Numbered from the stretch's first letter, positions 1 to 8,928 are shown. The stretch is DNA of 64,000 nt from an uncultured Rhizobiaceae bacterium (GCA_951813045.1 CATOTF010000002.1:2790001-2854000); one strand, 5' to 3'. Notes: a model not told the origin generated them from the sequence alone. A program made the numbers and translations.

Positions 1-1
1 C

Positions 2-760
2 GACAGCAGAGACGACCCTGAACGGCAGCGCAAAAACCTCGAAGCGTTTATTCAAAGTTCGCGGGGCGGTTTAATTTGGGTTCCGGCGCAAAATACCAGT
101 GATGAGACATTTGACCTGTTGGCCGCTAACGGCATGCCAACTGTCACCTTTCTGCGCCGGTCGGGCAAAGGCCGGTTTGACCATGTTGGCATCCAAAATG
201 CCGAGGCCTGCGGGATAGCCACCCGATATCTGGCATCCCTTGGCCACAGGCGCATTGCCTACCTGGGCGGCGAAGCAAATTATGGGGTCAGGACGGAACG
301 GATTGCGGGCTACAAGGACGCATTGAAACAATTAGGCCTGAACGGCCCATTGGTATGTGAATCCCCTGACGATAAAATTTCCGGCATGCGGGCCATGGTC
401 GAATTGCACAAAACATCACCGGACGTCACGGCGGTGGTTTGCAATGGTGATATGGTCGCAATTGGTGCCTGTTCGGCAATCAATCAAATGGACATGACGC
501 CGGGCTGCGAAATCTCTGTGACCGGATTTGACGACATTCAGGATGCCGCTATCGCCTCGCCGCCCCTGTCAACCATGGCCGTCTCTCCCTATCAGCTTGG
601 CCGAAAACTGGCGCGCGTTGTCCTGGATCGAATTCAGGAGCCACAAATGCCAACTGCCGTCTCTCTGGTTCCAGCAGAATTGGTCGTGCGGGATACAACA
701 GGTGCGCCGCAAATTCATGAATGGATCGGGGATAGTGATAGCGGCATTTGTAATATCTGA
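2..760 (+). CDS. LacI-family transcriptional regulator, 5'-truncated by window edge
   Basis: The open frame is already running at base 2, so the N-terminal helix-turn-helix lies outside the window and only the sugar-binding-protein-like effector domain is visible. Typical LacI/PurR features are seen: RKNLEAFIQSSRGGLIWVPA, then ATRYLASLGHRRIAYLGG, the VVCNGDMVAIGA segment where the family usually reads 'aND..A.G', and SVTGFDDIQDA followed by LSTMAVSPYQLGR, the usual hinge to the C-terminal subdomain. The family represses sugar or nucleoside catabolic genes and is released by a small ligand. The ligand cannot be told, because no catabolic genes of its own unit are inside the window. Confidence 0.9.
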   Translation, partial: DSRDDPERQRKNLEAFIQSSRGGLIWVPAQNTSDETFDLLAANGMPTVTFLRRSGKGRFDHVGIQNAEACGIATRYLASLGHRRIAYLGGEANYGVRTERIAGYKDALKQLGLNGPLVCESPDDKISGMRAMVELHKTSPDVTAVVCNGDMVAIGACSAINQMDMTPGCEISVTGFDDIQDAAIASPPLSTMAVSPYQLGRKLARVVLDRIQEPQMPTAVSLVPAELVVRDTTGAPQIHEWIGDSDSGICNI

Positions 761-905
761 CCCACGAATGTGCTTTGAGGTGAGTTCTTTTATGGTCACA
801 ATTGGCACATTTTACCGATCCTTGCGCTGTCGCATACTGAACACAGGGTCTTGATATACCAAGTCGGTTTGTCCCCTCACCTGACATACACCAAAGGAGC
901 CACCA

Positions 906-1019
906 ATGGCTGCAACGATGCAGGTTTCTCGGACGCCACGCTCGAATTTTGAGTCGCGGGTAGTGATTGTCTGGCGTCGGAGAAGCGCTCAAGCACGGAA
1001 TCGCATGAGGTTTAGCTGA
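906..1019 (+). CDS. possible small ORF, 37 codons, unknown
   Basis: A short frame starts with ATG preceded at good distance by AAAGGAG and reads MAATMQVSRTP..., rich in Arg and Ser. It ends a few bases before the probable end of the IS91-like element. I do not recognise it. It may be a real small protein, the head of a gene disrupted by past insertions, or chance. The ribosome-binding site is the only positive evidence. Confidence 0.22.
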   Translation: MAATMQVSRTPRSNFESRVVIVWRRRSAQARNRMRFS

Positions 1020-1288
1020 GATGGTTCAGCGGGTTCTATGGGGATTTGGGCGGCATTGTGGGGTTTGGATTGTCTGACAGGGTAGAGTTACCACCGAACT
1101 GATGCCGGTTTTGGAGGCCATTTGGGCACGATTTCGCCTCGGTTTCTTCCGTTTAGGCAGATCGGGGCATAGCGTTTTGGTTCTGCCGTTTGTTTTGCAC
1201 ATATCGGCAGTGTCGTCTGCCATTCGGCGGACGGTTAGGCAGGTCTGCTGATATGTGCGCGCCGTGTTCTGGGCCATGATTTGGATTG

Positions 1289-2563
1289 TCATGCGGCGGT
1301 CTTCTTTGATTTTGGTGGTGCTCTTGGTTGCTGTTTAGGCGCGAAAGCCTTGCCGATGATCAATCGTCCGCCGCAGCATGGGCAGGGCAATGCAAGAACA
1401 CGGGGTTGTTCATCGGCACCTTCGACGGGATCGCCATTATCATGATCCGTGTCTGGCGCTTTGGCTTTGAGCAGGTTCCTGATCAGGGTGATATTGTTGG
1501 CTCGATTGCCGTTTCCCAAGAAGCCGTAATGGCGGATGCGATGCTGGCCTTTTGGCAGGACATGGATCAGGAACCGCCGAATGAACTCATCGGTCTTGAG
1601 GGTCATGGTTTTGTGTCTGCACCTTGCGTTCGGGGGACCATCGACGCGGTAATCCTTGACGCGGAAAGTGACATGATTTGCGTCGAAACGGATCAGGCGA
1701 CTATTTGAGATCGCAACCCGGTGGGTATAGCGCGACAGATATGCCAGCACCGCTTTAGGTCCGGCAAATGGCTCCTTGGCATAAACGACCCATTCGATTT
1801 TGCGCAAAGGTTTGAGGAAAGCATCAAAGGCGGGCTTATTGACAAGGTGGGCGTGATCGCCAAAGAAACGCATCTTCCCGGCGTTGTGCAACCTGACCAG
1901 TTCTTCCAAAATGAGACGCCGGTACAAGCGAGACAGAACACGCACGGACAGGAAGAAGTTCTTCCGGCTCGCTATCCATGCGCTCCGATCCGGTGATAGT
2001 CCGCCGCCCGGTACGATCATGTGGACGTGCGGGTGGTGCGTCATCGCCGATCCCCATGTGTGCAGTACCGAGGTGATGCCAACTTGCGCACCGAGATGTT
2101 TTGGATCGGAGGCGATTTTGATCACCGTGTCTGCACTGATCCGCATCAGCAGATTGTAGATCTCCGGTTTGTTTTGGCGCGCGATGTCAGCGATTGGCTT
2201 TGGCAACGTGAAGACGAGATGGAAATACCTCACAGGCAACAGTTCGGCCTCTCGTGCGACCAGCCATGCCTTTGCAGCACTCGCCTGGCATTTTGGACAG
2301 TGTCTGTTCCGGCATGAGTTGTAGGCGATGTGCTCGTGGGTGCAGTCTTCGCAACGCGTAACATGACCGCCGAGCGCGGCCGTGCGGCAGCGTTCAATCG
2401 CTGACATCACTTTCAATTGGTTCAGGCTGATGCGCCCGGCATTAGCCGCGCGCCACGCAGCACCATGGTCGCGGAAGATATCCGCAACCTCCAGACAAGA
2501 GGCGTTGGACGAGCCCCGGCGATGATGAATGCGAGGACCGCGACCAAAAGATGGACGGGGCAA
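1289..2563 (-). CDS. IS91-family rolling-circle transposase (HUH, Y2 type)
   Basis: The protein has 424 aa, a usual length for the family. An N-terminal zinc-finger region has Cys71 and Cys74 (CEDC), then Cys84, Cys89 and Cys92 (CRNRHCPKC). The HUH metal motif HHPHVH is at about residues 176-181. The catalytic tyrosine segment YLSRYTHRVAISNSRL, with tyrosines at about 275 and 279, fits the two-tyrosine chemistry of IS91 transposases. A second CPCCGG cluster lies near residue 394. The enzyme nicks one strand and drives single-strand transfer of the element. The gene begins 6 nt after the recombinase stop, so both are probably translated from one mRNA. It appears intact. Confidence 0.95.
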   Translation of the reverse strand: MPRPSFGRGPRIHHRRGSSNASCLEVADIFRDHGAAWRAANAGRISLNQLKVMSAIERCRTAALGGHVTRCEDCTHEHIAYNSCRNRHCPKCQASAAKAWLVAREAELLPVRYFHLVFTLPKPIADIARQNKPEIYNLLMRISADTVIKIASDPKHLGAQVGITSVLHTWGSAMTHHPHVHMIVPGGGLSPDRSAWIASRKNFFLSVRVLSRLYRRLILEELVRLHNAGKMRFFGDHAHLVNKPAFDAFLKPLRKIEWVVYAKEPFAGPKAVLAYLSRYTHRVAISNSRLIRFDANHVTFRVKDYRVDGPPNARCRHKTMTLKTDEFIRRFLIHVLPKGQHRIRHYGFLGNGNRANNITLIRNLLKAKAPDTDHDNGDPVEGADEQPRVLALPCPCCGGRLIIGKAFAPKQQPRAPPKSKKTAA

Positions 2564-2569
2564 GGCAGA

Positions 2570-3496
2570 TTATGAGGACTTGCGTTTGGTCCTTTTGCGT
2601 TTGACCCCATTCAGATTATCCAATGGGCTTTCCACAGCTGCAATCATTCCAGTGGCAACGCTTGCATAACGCGCCGTTGTTGTGAGCTTGGTATGACCCA
2701 GCAGTGCCTGAATGACCCGGATGTCCACACCACTCTCCAGCAAATGCGTTGCAAACGAATGCCGCAACGTGTGCAATGTAACGGGCTTGGTGATCCCGGC
2801 GGCCCGCGCTGCTTGCTTGAACAATCGCGAGATCTGGCGGGAAGAAAGGTGCTTTCCGTTATATCCTGGAAATATCAAACGGTCTTCACGTGCGATACTC
2901 TTATCCTGACCGGTTGGGCGTTCTTTCCACCAGTCGCGCAGCAGGCCCAGAATATCGGAAGGCAACATAACGTTGCGATCCTTGCGCCCCTTAGCCTGCA
3001 CAATGCGGATGATGTTTTGGGCGCTGTCTATATCGCCGACTTTAAGTCGAACAACTTCGCCTGCACGTAGCCCGCAACCGTAAGCCAGTGATAACATCAC
3101 CTTCGCCTTCAGGCTCGGTGCCATGGCCAGAATACGCTTCACTTCCTCCTTACTGAGAACCAGCGGCACCTTTACTGGCTCCTTGAGGCTGAATATCTCC
3201 GCCACCAAATCGTGTCGCCGCAGCGTCACCCGGAACAGAAACTTTACGCCGGTCATGGTCTGGTTGCGCGTGCAAATGCTCGCGCCACTCTCGATCAGAT
3301 ATTCCTGAAAGTGCTTCACATCATCGGGTGTTGCCGTGTCGGGAGAACGATTGAGCCAGGCTGCAAAACGCTTGCAGGCGCGCAGGTGACTGGTCTGCGA
3401 TGCCTTACCCAGATTGCGCCCTTTCATATCCGAAATCATGCGGGCACGAAGCGGCGTTGTGGAAGTCGGCGTCCGGGGCAATGTCTGAATGGTCAT
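2570..3496 (-). CDS. tyrosine recombinase (phage-integrase family) of the IS91-like element
   Basis: The protein has 308 aa, with an N-terminal SAM-like core-binding region (about residues 15-105) and a C-terminal catalytic domain. All usual catalytic residues are visible: Arg144 in CGLRAGE, Lys169 in AKGRKDR, His242 and Arg245 in HTLRHSFATHLLE, His268 in LLGHTKLTTT and nucleophile Tyr277 in ARYASV. It resembles XerC/XerD-like integrases. Some alphaproteobacterial IS91-like elements carry such a gene upstream of the transposase; its role in transposition is not established. The tight spacing to the transposase supports a two-gene element. A basic tail (KRKRTKRK) ends the protein. Confidence 0.92.
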   Translation of the reverse strand: MTIQTLPRTPTSTTPLRARMISDMKGRNLGKASQTSHLRACKRFAAWLNRSPDTATPDDVKHFQEYLIESGASICTRNQTMTGVKFLFRVTLRRHDLVAEIFSLKEPVKVPLVLSKEEVKRILAMAPSLKAKVMLSLAYGCGLRAGEVVRLKVGDIDSAQNIIRIVQAKGRKDRNVMLPSDILGLLRDWWKERPTGQDKSIAREDRLIFPGYNGKHLSSRQISRLFKQAARAAGITKPVTLHTLRHSFATHLLESGVDIRVIQALLGHTKLTTTARYASVATGMIAAVESPLDNLNGVKRKRTKRKSS

Positions 3497-3798
3497 GGGA
3501 AAAATCCTCCGTCAATCGAGGCAAAAGCACCTCGAGACAAAGGAACCGCGATCAACTCCCCAACAGCAAATCTGACATAGTCAATACAAAACCAAACAAC
3601 GCGCCCCAACTATCGCGAAGCGATTTAGTGCACGAGCCCATTGCAGACTCGAAGAATGCGTCGCAAATTGTATTGTCCAAGAACAAGATGATCGTCATAT
3701 TCCGATATTCACCTGTGACAAAGGTGTCCGGGCCCCACGCGTCAAAGCAGACATTTCCAAGTTCAATCTCGTCTTGGTCACAGCACGATCAAACGAGA
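3497..3798. other. non-coding stretch between recombinase and LysR gene
   Basis: About 300 bases without a convincing gene. It should hold the promoter for the element genes (minus strand) and the terminus end of the IS. The only clear structure is the short hairpin ATCGC-GAA-GCGAT at 3612-3624. No ribosome-binding site with a plausible start was seen. Confidence 0.6.
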
Positions 3799-4716
3799 TC
3801 AACTTGGAATAAGTTTAGTTAATGCGTTCTCCGTTTCGCGAGCTTTTTGAATTATTTCATGCATCAATTCTGTTGCGAGCCGGGACAACGGCCAATGCTC
3901 CGGGGTCATGATGCATATTTCCATGTTCGTGCGTGGGAGAAAGGGCCTGAAGACCAATGTATCGCCCAAACTGTCTCGTGCCGTTAATAGATCCACCAGG
4001 GCAATACCTGCGCCTTGTTGAACCAACTCGCATGCAACGTTTGCTGCAAATGTTTCGATGGTTCGTCTTTCTCCAGATTTGAAGTCTCTTGCCAGTGTTT
4101 CGAAGATCAGCGGTTGACCTTCAAAACTGTGCAACGAAATCAGACCATGGCCCCGTATTGAGTGGAGTTGAACAGCTTTGTGTTCAGCCAACGGATGGGT
4201 TTTTGGCATTACGCAAACAAAGGGAAGTTTCATCAGAGAAGTAATTTTGACCCCGAAACTGGTCTCACTGGGTTTTAGCCCTATTCCGAAATGAACTCTA
4301 CGAGCAGCAACAGCTGGTGCAATCCAATCGGTACTGCGGACCGGGAGTGAAAACGAAACTTTGCGTTGCATCGCAATGAATTCGGCAATGCAGCGAGGAA
4401 GCCATTTTTGTGCAATGAGAGGCATGGCAGCAATCGAAAGCTCGCCATGCTGATTATTTCGCAGGTCATCTGCAAAGCTATTCAGGAAACTGAGTCCTGT
4501 ATAAACCCGTCCTACCTGGTCGAACAGGGCATGCCCTTCAAGCGTTGCGATCAGCTTGTTGCCGCTGCGTTCAAACAAGGCAAAGCCAAGGGTGTGCTCC
4601 AACAGCTTTAGATGTTTGGAAACCGACGGTTGCGAGATGTTCAGGTTGCTCGCGGCCTGGGTTACGGTGCCGTTTTCCATAACAGCTTTAAAAATTTCGA
4701 TCTGACGAATGTTCAT
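3799..4716 (-). CDS. LysR-family transcriptional regulator
   Basis: The protein has 305 aa when started at MNIRQIEIF; a longer frame exists upstream but would run into the M24 gene. The winged helix-turn-helix is classical: FKAVMENGTVTQAASNLNI, then SQPSVSKHLKLLEHTLGF and LFERSGNKL (residues 1-60). A LysR substrate-binding domain follows (GELSIAAMPLIAQKWLP, SLISLHSF-like region, LVQQGAGIALVD). It is divergent from the M24/TRAP/dehydrogenase genes with 105 bp between, the usual layout for a LysR activator of the neighbouring operon. The inducer is probably the transported solute or a breakdown product (inference). Confidence 0.92.
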   Translation of the reverse strand: MNIRQIEIFKAVMENGTVTQAASNLNISQPSVSKHLKLLEHTLGFALFERSGNKLIATLEGHALFDQVGRVYTGLSFLNSFADDLRNNQHGELSIAAMPLIAQKWLPRCIAEFIAMQRKVSFSLPVRSTDWIAPAVAARRVHFGIGLKPSETSFGVKITSLMKLPFVCVMPKTHPLAEHKAVQLHSIRGHGLISLHSFEGQPLIFETLARDFKSGERRTIETFAANVACELVQQGAGIALVDLLTARDSLGDTLVFRPFLPRTNMEICIMTPEHWPLSRLATELMHEIIQKARETENALTKLIPS

Positions 4717-4764
4717 GCGTATTCCTTTTTTTGCCTCTAGGCGAAAGAATATGTATTTTTTTCT

Positions 4765-4775
4765 ATACCATGTAT
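4765..4775. promoter_or_regulatory. candidate LysR-binding dyad
   Basis: ATAC-CAT-GTAT is a dyad of the ATAC/GTAT type common in LysR-regulator sites. It lies between the divergent LysR gene and the M24 gene, about 50 bases before the M24 start. A second partial copy (GAATATGTAT) lies just upstream near 4748. Position and shape are the only evidence. Confidence 0.35.
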
Positions 4776-4821
4776 CGATGCATAGTCGCGGGAAGACCGC
4801 ACTTTCAGGCAGTGGCTGCGC

Positions 4822-6024
4822 ATGTTGGAACTGACAGACAGTCAATTGAAAATTCTAAGCACCAGCCGAGAAATCTGGTCGGGCGAACTGGCGTTTTCTG
4901 AAGCCGCCTACTCGCGGCGACTTGAATTCATCCAAACCGAAATACAGGCGCGCGGACTGACCGGGGCGGTATTGTTCGATCCTGAAAATTTGTTCTGGCT
5001 AACTGGTTATCAAACGATTGGGTATTTTACGTTTCAGGCAATGTATGTGCCAGCATCTGGCAAGCCAATCATTGTGACGCGGGTCGTTAACAGAGACATG
5101 GCGTTGGCCTTGCCGACAATTGCCGACGTGATTTCTGTCTTTGACACACAAGACCACATCGACGTCTTGGAGCACTTTCTTCTGGGTCAGTCATCTCAGA
5201 GGCAATTTGGCATTGAAACAACCAGCCGATACCTAAACGTGCGTGACTACACCAGGCTCGCGGAACGGACGGGCAGCAGTTTCACTCCGTTTGTTGGGGT
5301 GATTGAAGCCAGTCGAATGGTGAAATCAACTGAAGAACTCGACAGGATGCGTGCCGCCGCGCTCGCCGTGGAAGCCGGCATTGATGCTGCATTGAACACC
5401 ATCGCTCCGGGCAAAACAGACAACGATCTCGCGGCGGCACTATATCAGGGATCGATTGCTGCCGGGAGTGAATACATTGGTCATCCACCAATGGTCGTCG
5501 CCGGTCCGCGCAGTGAGCTTTGTTTCGCATTGTGGAAACGCAACACCATCAAAAAGGGCGATGTTGTTCTATTGGAAGGTGCAGGTTGTGTTGATCGATA
5601 TCACGCTATGATGTCGAGATCAGCAGTGGTTGGAAAAGCAACGGATGAACATAAAGCCACAGCAGACGCCTTGATTGAAATTCTGGAAACGGCGGTAGAA
5701 ACCATCCGTCCTGGGGTGACGTCAGGCGAAGTGGATTTCGCCTGCCGTAGCAAGGTGGAGAAGCGTGGCCTTGGGCACTATTTCAAGAGTAGAACAGCCT
5801 ATGGCATTGGCATTGGCTTTCCGCCCAATTGGGCAGAAGGGCATATATATTCGTTGCGTGCCGACGATCCGATGGTACTGCAGCCGAATATGACCTTCCA
5901 CGTCATCCCGACCATGTTCCGAAAGGGGTATGGGATGGCCATTAGCGACAGTGTTCGTGTCACCGAAGATGGTTGTGAAGTGCTGACCAATTATCCTCGC
6001 CAACTCGTAGAAGCCGACGTCTGA
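4822..6024 (+). CDS. M24-family hydrolase, ectoine-hydrolase/creatinase-like
   Basis: The protein has 400 aa, with an N-terminal creatinase-type domain (about residues 30-165) and a C-terminal pita-bread domain (about 175-395). It most resembles ectoine hydrolase (DoeA/EutD) and other metal-free M24 proteins: GIGIGFPPNWAEGHIYSLR and LQPNMTFHVIP are typical. The metal ligands of true aminopeptidases are replaced: LLEGAG stands where the first Asp motif is expected, and the usual HGIG..H segment reads GIGIGFPPNW. It therefore probably hydrolyses a cyclic or amide C-N bond of a small solute rather than a peptide. It is first in an operon with a TRAP importer and a dehydrogenase. No DoeB-like deacylase is nearby, so ectoine as substrate is only a possibility. 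Confidence 0.8.
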   Translation: MLELTDSQLKILSTSREIWSGELAFSEAAYSRRLEFIQTEIQARGLTGAVLFDPENLFWLTGYQTIGYFTFQAMYVPASGKPIIVTRVVNRDMALALPTIADVISVFDTQDHIDVLEHFLLGQSSQRQFGIETTSRYLNVRDYTRLAERTGSSFTPFVGVIEASRMVKSTEELDRMRAAALAVEAGIDAALNTIAPGKTDNDLAAALYQGSIAAGSEYIGHPPMVVAGPRSELCFALWKRNTIKKGDVVLLEGAGCVDRYHAMMSRSAVVGKATDEHKATADALIEILETAVETIRPGVTSGEVDFACRSKVEKRGLGHYFKSRTAYGIGIGFPPNWAEGHIYSLRADDPMVLQPNMTFHVIPTMFRKGYGMAISDSVRVTEDGCEVLTNYPRQLVEADV

Positions 6025-6062
6025 GTCACATCTTTTAACAAAGTTTGAAAAGGGAGAATATC

Positions 6063-7061
6063 ATGAAGAAAATAACCGCCACGAGACGCCAGGTGCTGGC
6101 CACCGGAATTCTGGGAGCAACATCTGCAATGCTCCCGAACGTTTCTTTCGCTGCAACCTCTTGGGATATGCCGAGCGCATACGGCGCGGGAAACTTCATT
6201 TCAAAGGCTTACGCTACCTTCGCCGAAGATGTGAAAAACAGGACAAATGGACAGATTGCGATTACTCTTCATCCTGGTGGTTCGCTCTATAAAGGTTCAG
6301 ACATTCTTCGCGCGGTGCGTGAAGGGCAAGTGCCATTGGGTGGCAGATTTCTCGGGGCTCATTCCAAGCAGGTTCCAATGCTTGGCCTTGATACAATTCC
6401 GTTCCTTGCGACCAATCGAGAGCAATCCAGAAAACTGTACGATGTTTCCAAGGCAGCAGTTGATGCCGCGCTGTCAGAGATTGATCTCAAACTATTGTTT
6501 GCACCTGTTTGGCCACCACAGGGTTTGTTTTCGAAGAAGCCGGTCAACACAGTTGAGGACATGAAGGGCGTAAAATTTCGCGCCTACGATTCATCAACCA
6601 CAAGGCTTGCAAATCTCATGGGGGCGATTCCAACCAAAACAGAAGCCAGCGAAATTGCACAAGCATTTTCAACGGGTGTGGCTGAATCGATGATAGCATC
6701 CGGTGCGATTGGTCTTTGGCAGAAGATCTGGGACTATGCCGATCACTATTATGAGGTGAACGCATGGTTGCCAAAATCGGGTGTGGTCGTGAATGCCGAT
6801 GCCTGGAAAGATCTCGATGTCGCTATCCAAAAAGCTATGACGGAAGCGGCGGCTGCGGCCGAAGCCTCGGTTTGGGATGAAATGGAAAACCAGAATGCTG
6901 GTTATATCAAAACAATGAAAGAAAACGGTATGAAAGTTGAGGCACCGTCTGCCGAACTGCTGGCGGAGCTGACTAAAATTGGCGAACAAATGACTGGCGA
7001 ATGGGTCGAGGCAGCCGGCGCCGCTGGCGCCAAAGTCATAGCCGCTTATCGCGGCGCATAG
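6063..7061 (+). CDS. dctP: TRAP transporter substrate-binding protein (DctP family)
   Basis: The protein has 332 aa; the start is chosen at the ATG after AAAGGGAG. The N-terminus ATRRQVLATGILGATSAMLP has two arginines and a hydrophobic stretch ending in SFA, so export through Tat is plausible. The mature part shows DctP landmarks: AYATFAEDVKNRTNGQI, LHPGGSLYKGSDILRAVREGQ, and the VKFRAYDSSTTRLANLMGAIPT region, where the family's conserved arginine contacts the substrate carboxylate. It captures an organic solute, probably an acid or zwitterion, in the periplasm and delivers it to the DctQ/DctM permease encoded directly downstream. Confidence 0.92.
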   Translation: MKKITATRRQVLATGILGATSAMLPNVSFAATSWDMPSAYGAGNFISKAYATFAEDVKNRTNGQIAITLHPGGSLYKGSDILRAVREGQVPLGGRFLGAHSKQVPMLGLDTIPFLATNREQSRKLYDVSKAAVDAALSEIDLKLLFAPVWPPQGLFSKKPVNTVEDMKGVKFRAYDSSTTRLANLMGAIPTKTEASEIAQAFSTGVAESMIASGAIGLWQKIWDYADHYYEVNAWLPKSGVVVNADAWKDLDVAIQKAMTEAAAAAEASVWDEMENQNAGYIKTMKENGMKVEAPSAELLAELTKIGEQMTGEWVEAAGAAGAKVIAAYRGA

Positions 7062-7072
7062 GTCAAACTCAG

Positions 7073-7618
7073 TTGAAACAGACCGCAATCGCAATCGATG
7101 GCGCATTGAACCGGCTGTATGCTGTGTGTGGTGCAATCGCTGCGATTGCGATCCTTCTCATTACTGTATGTGTTGCTACGAGCATCATCTCCCGTCTCAT
7201 CAGCGTCTATATTGGTGGCCTTACAGAAGGTGCGGGTTACGCCATGGCGGCGGCAGGCAGCTTTGGATTGGCCTACACTTTTCAGGCCGGAGGTCACATT
7301 CGGGTCGATCTGGCTTTGCAGGCTATGACTGAAAAAGTCCGTGGTGTTTCTGAGTTCATTGCCTTGTTTCTGACAACGGCAGCGATGCTGTATCTCGCGT
7401 GGTTCATGCTTCGCATGGTCCAAATATCGTGGAAATTTGGAGATTTAAGCGACGGGTCGGACGGCCTTCCCATCTGGCTGCCGCAATTTCCTGCCGCTTT
7501 GGGTTTTAGCATATTTGCTGTGGCCCTCGTTCATAACTTGATCAAATATTGTCTGCCTGGCGAAACGCCATGGGCAACTTCTGATACCGCTCTGCTTTCT
7601 GACGAAGAGGATCTGTAG
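7073..7618 (+). CDS. dctQ: TRAP transporter small permease subunit (DctQ)
   Basis: The protein has 181 aa if started at TTG 7073, which puts the start 11 nt after dctP. An in-frame upstream start inside dctP would add an unlikely Arg-rich head. Four hydrophobic segments (about residues 15-38, 50-70, 90-110, 132-150 of the short form) and the segment GHIRVDLALQAM fit DctQ. It forms the membrane complex with DctM. It ends 2 nt before the dctM start, so translation is probably coupled. Confidence 0.85.
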   Translation: MKQTAIAIDGALNRLYAVCGAIAAIAILLITVCVATSIISRLISVYIGGLTEGAGYAMAAAGSFGLAYTFQAGGHIRVDLALQAMTEKVRGVSEFIALFLTTAAMLYLAWFMLRMVQISWKFGDLSDGSDGLPIWLPQFPAALGFSIFAVALVHNLIKYCLPGETPWATSDTALLSDEEDL

Positions 7619-7620
7619 CG

Positions 7621-8928
7621 ATGGATCCCGCAAGTATGGCAATCCTCTTTGTCGTCATTCTTTTGATTTGCCTTGGATGCGGCGTTTACATCGGTGCGGC
7701 CTTGTTGATTGCCGGTGTGTTTGCGATGGAATTCTTTACATCGCGCCCCGTCGGACCAGCGATGGCAACGACGGTTTGGTCACACATCTCCCTATGGGGT
7801 CTCGCATCATTGCCTCTGTTCATCTGGATGGGGGAAATCTTGTGCAGAACACGACTGTCTGAGAACCTGTTCAACGGTCTTTCACCACTGCTACGACGCC
7901 TTCCCGGCGGTCTCCTACACGTCAATGTTGTTGGCTGTACTGCCTTTTCAGCGATCTCCGGTTCTTCTGCCGCGACGCTTTTGACAGTGGGAAAAATGAC
8001 GATGCCAGAACTCAAGCGACGTGGATATCCAGACGGCATGGTTGCAGGCACGCTCGCTGGAGCGGGAACGCTGGGATTGCTTATTCCACCGTCGATTACG
8101 ATGATCGTCTACGGCATCATGGTGGAAGAATCGATTGCCCGCCTATTCATGGCAGGGCTGTTGCCAGGTCTGATGCTGGCTGGACTTTTCATACTATACA
8201 ACATTGGCTGGGGCGTCGTAACACAGGATGGCCGGGCGATACGTGAAGAGGCGTCCAGTATCTCAGAAAAGCTCAAAGGCCTTTTGGAACTGTTTCCCAT
8301 TTCTGCGCTTATCCTAGGCGTTATCGGATCAATCTACACTGGCATCGCAGCACCTACTGAAGCGGCAGTTATGGGAGTAGCGGGAGCATTGACCCTCGCA
8401 GCGTTTCAGGGGTCGCTAACGTTCGTCACGATCTCAGAGACATTGATGGGCACTGTGAAAACGACGTCAATGATCATCCTGCTTTTGGCTGGCTCGGCAT
8501 TCCTGACCCTCGCCATGGGCTTTACCGGATTACCCCGGGCGCTTGCCGAATGGATTGGTCAAATGAACCTTTCCGCAACAACGCTCATCGTCGCGCTGAT
8601 GATTATGTATATGATCCTTGGTTGTTTCCTGGATGGAATCTCAATGATCGTTCTGACAATTGCTGTCGTTGAACCACTTATTCGAGCAGCGGGTATTGAC
8701 CTGATCTGGTTCGGTGTTTTCGTGGTTCTGGTTGGTGAAATGGCTTTGATAACACCGCCCATCGGCTTCAACTTATTTCTGGTACAGGGACTTACCGGGC
8801 GAGATATCGGGTTCATTGCCCGGGCCGCGGCACCAATGTTCGCAATTATGTTGATGGCCGTCCTTTTACTGATCATTTTTCCAGAGATTGCGCTATGGCT
8901 TCCTGAAATTATGACCCGCAAGAACTGA
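7621..8928 (+). CDS. dctM: TRAP transporter large permease subunit (DctM)
   Basis: The protein has 435 aa and about twelve membrane segments. DctM landmarks are clear: LPLFIWMGEIL, FSAISGSSAATLLTVGKMTMPEL, AGTLAGAGTLGLLIPPSITMIVYG, YTGIAAPTEAAVMGVAGAL, and the C-terminal GEMALITPPIGFNLFLVQG. This is the Na+-coupled translocation subunit in this transporter class. The gene sits between dctQ and the dehydrogenase in one tight plus-strand operon. Confidence 0.95.
   Translation: MDPASMAILFVVILLICLGCGVYIGAALLIAGVFAMEFFTSRPVGPAMATTVWSHISLWGLASLPLFIWMGEILCRTRLSENLFNGLSPLLRRLPGGLLHVNVVGCTAFSAISGSSAATLLTVGKMTMPELKRRGYPDGMVAGTLAGAGTLGLLIPPSITMIVYGIMVEESIARLFMAGLLPGLMLAGLFILYNIGWGVVTQDGRAIREEASSISEKLKGLLELFPISALILGVIGSIYTGIAAPTEAAVMGVAGALTLAAFQGSLTFVTISETLMGTVKTTSMIILLLAGSAFLTLAMGFTGLPRALAEWIGQMNLSATTLIVALMIMYMILGCFLDGISMIVLTIAVVEPLIRAAGIDLIWFGVFVVLVGEMALITPPIGFNLFLVQGLTGRDIGFIARAAAPMFAIMLMAVLLLIIFPEIALWLPEIMTRKN

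Larger units (their letters stand above)
1028..3640 (-). mobile_element. IS91-like insertion element with an accessory tyrosine recombinase
   Basis: The element comprises the transposase and recombinase genes plus flanks. IS91 elements move by rolling-circle replication, have no long terminal inverted repeats and insert next to a GAAC or CAAG tetramer. On the minus strand the tetramer GAAC lies at 1027-1024, just beyond a C-rich stretch reading CCCCATAGAACCCGCT, which makes 1028 a candidate origin-side end. The other end is not resolved. A small hairpin ATCGC-GAA-GCGAT at 3612-3624 may mark the terminus side. Both limits are inferred; the two genes are certain. Confidence 0.55.

Noticed and set aside
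1026-1292. Minus-strand frame of 88 codons whose ATG overlaps the IS91 transposase stop (ATGA)
   Set aside because: Apart from the overlap there is nothing protein-like; it ends exactly at the presumed element end and the stretch is better explained as the non-coding origin region.
4717-4845. Upstream extension of the LysR gene by 43 codons
   Set aside because: It would overlap the M24 start, adds unconserved residues and lacks a start signal; the HTH begins right after Met at 4716.
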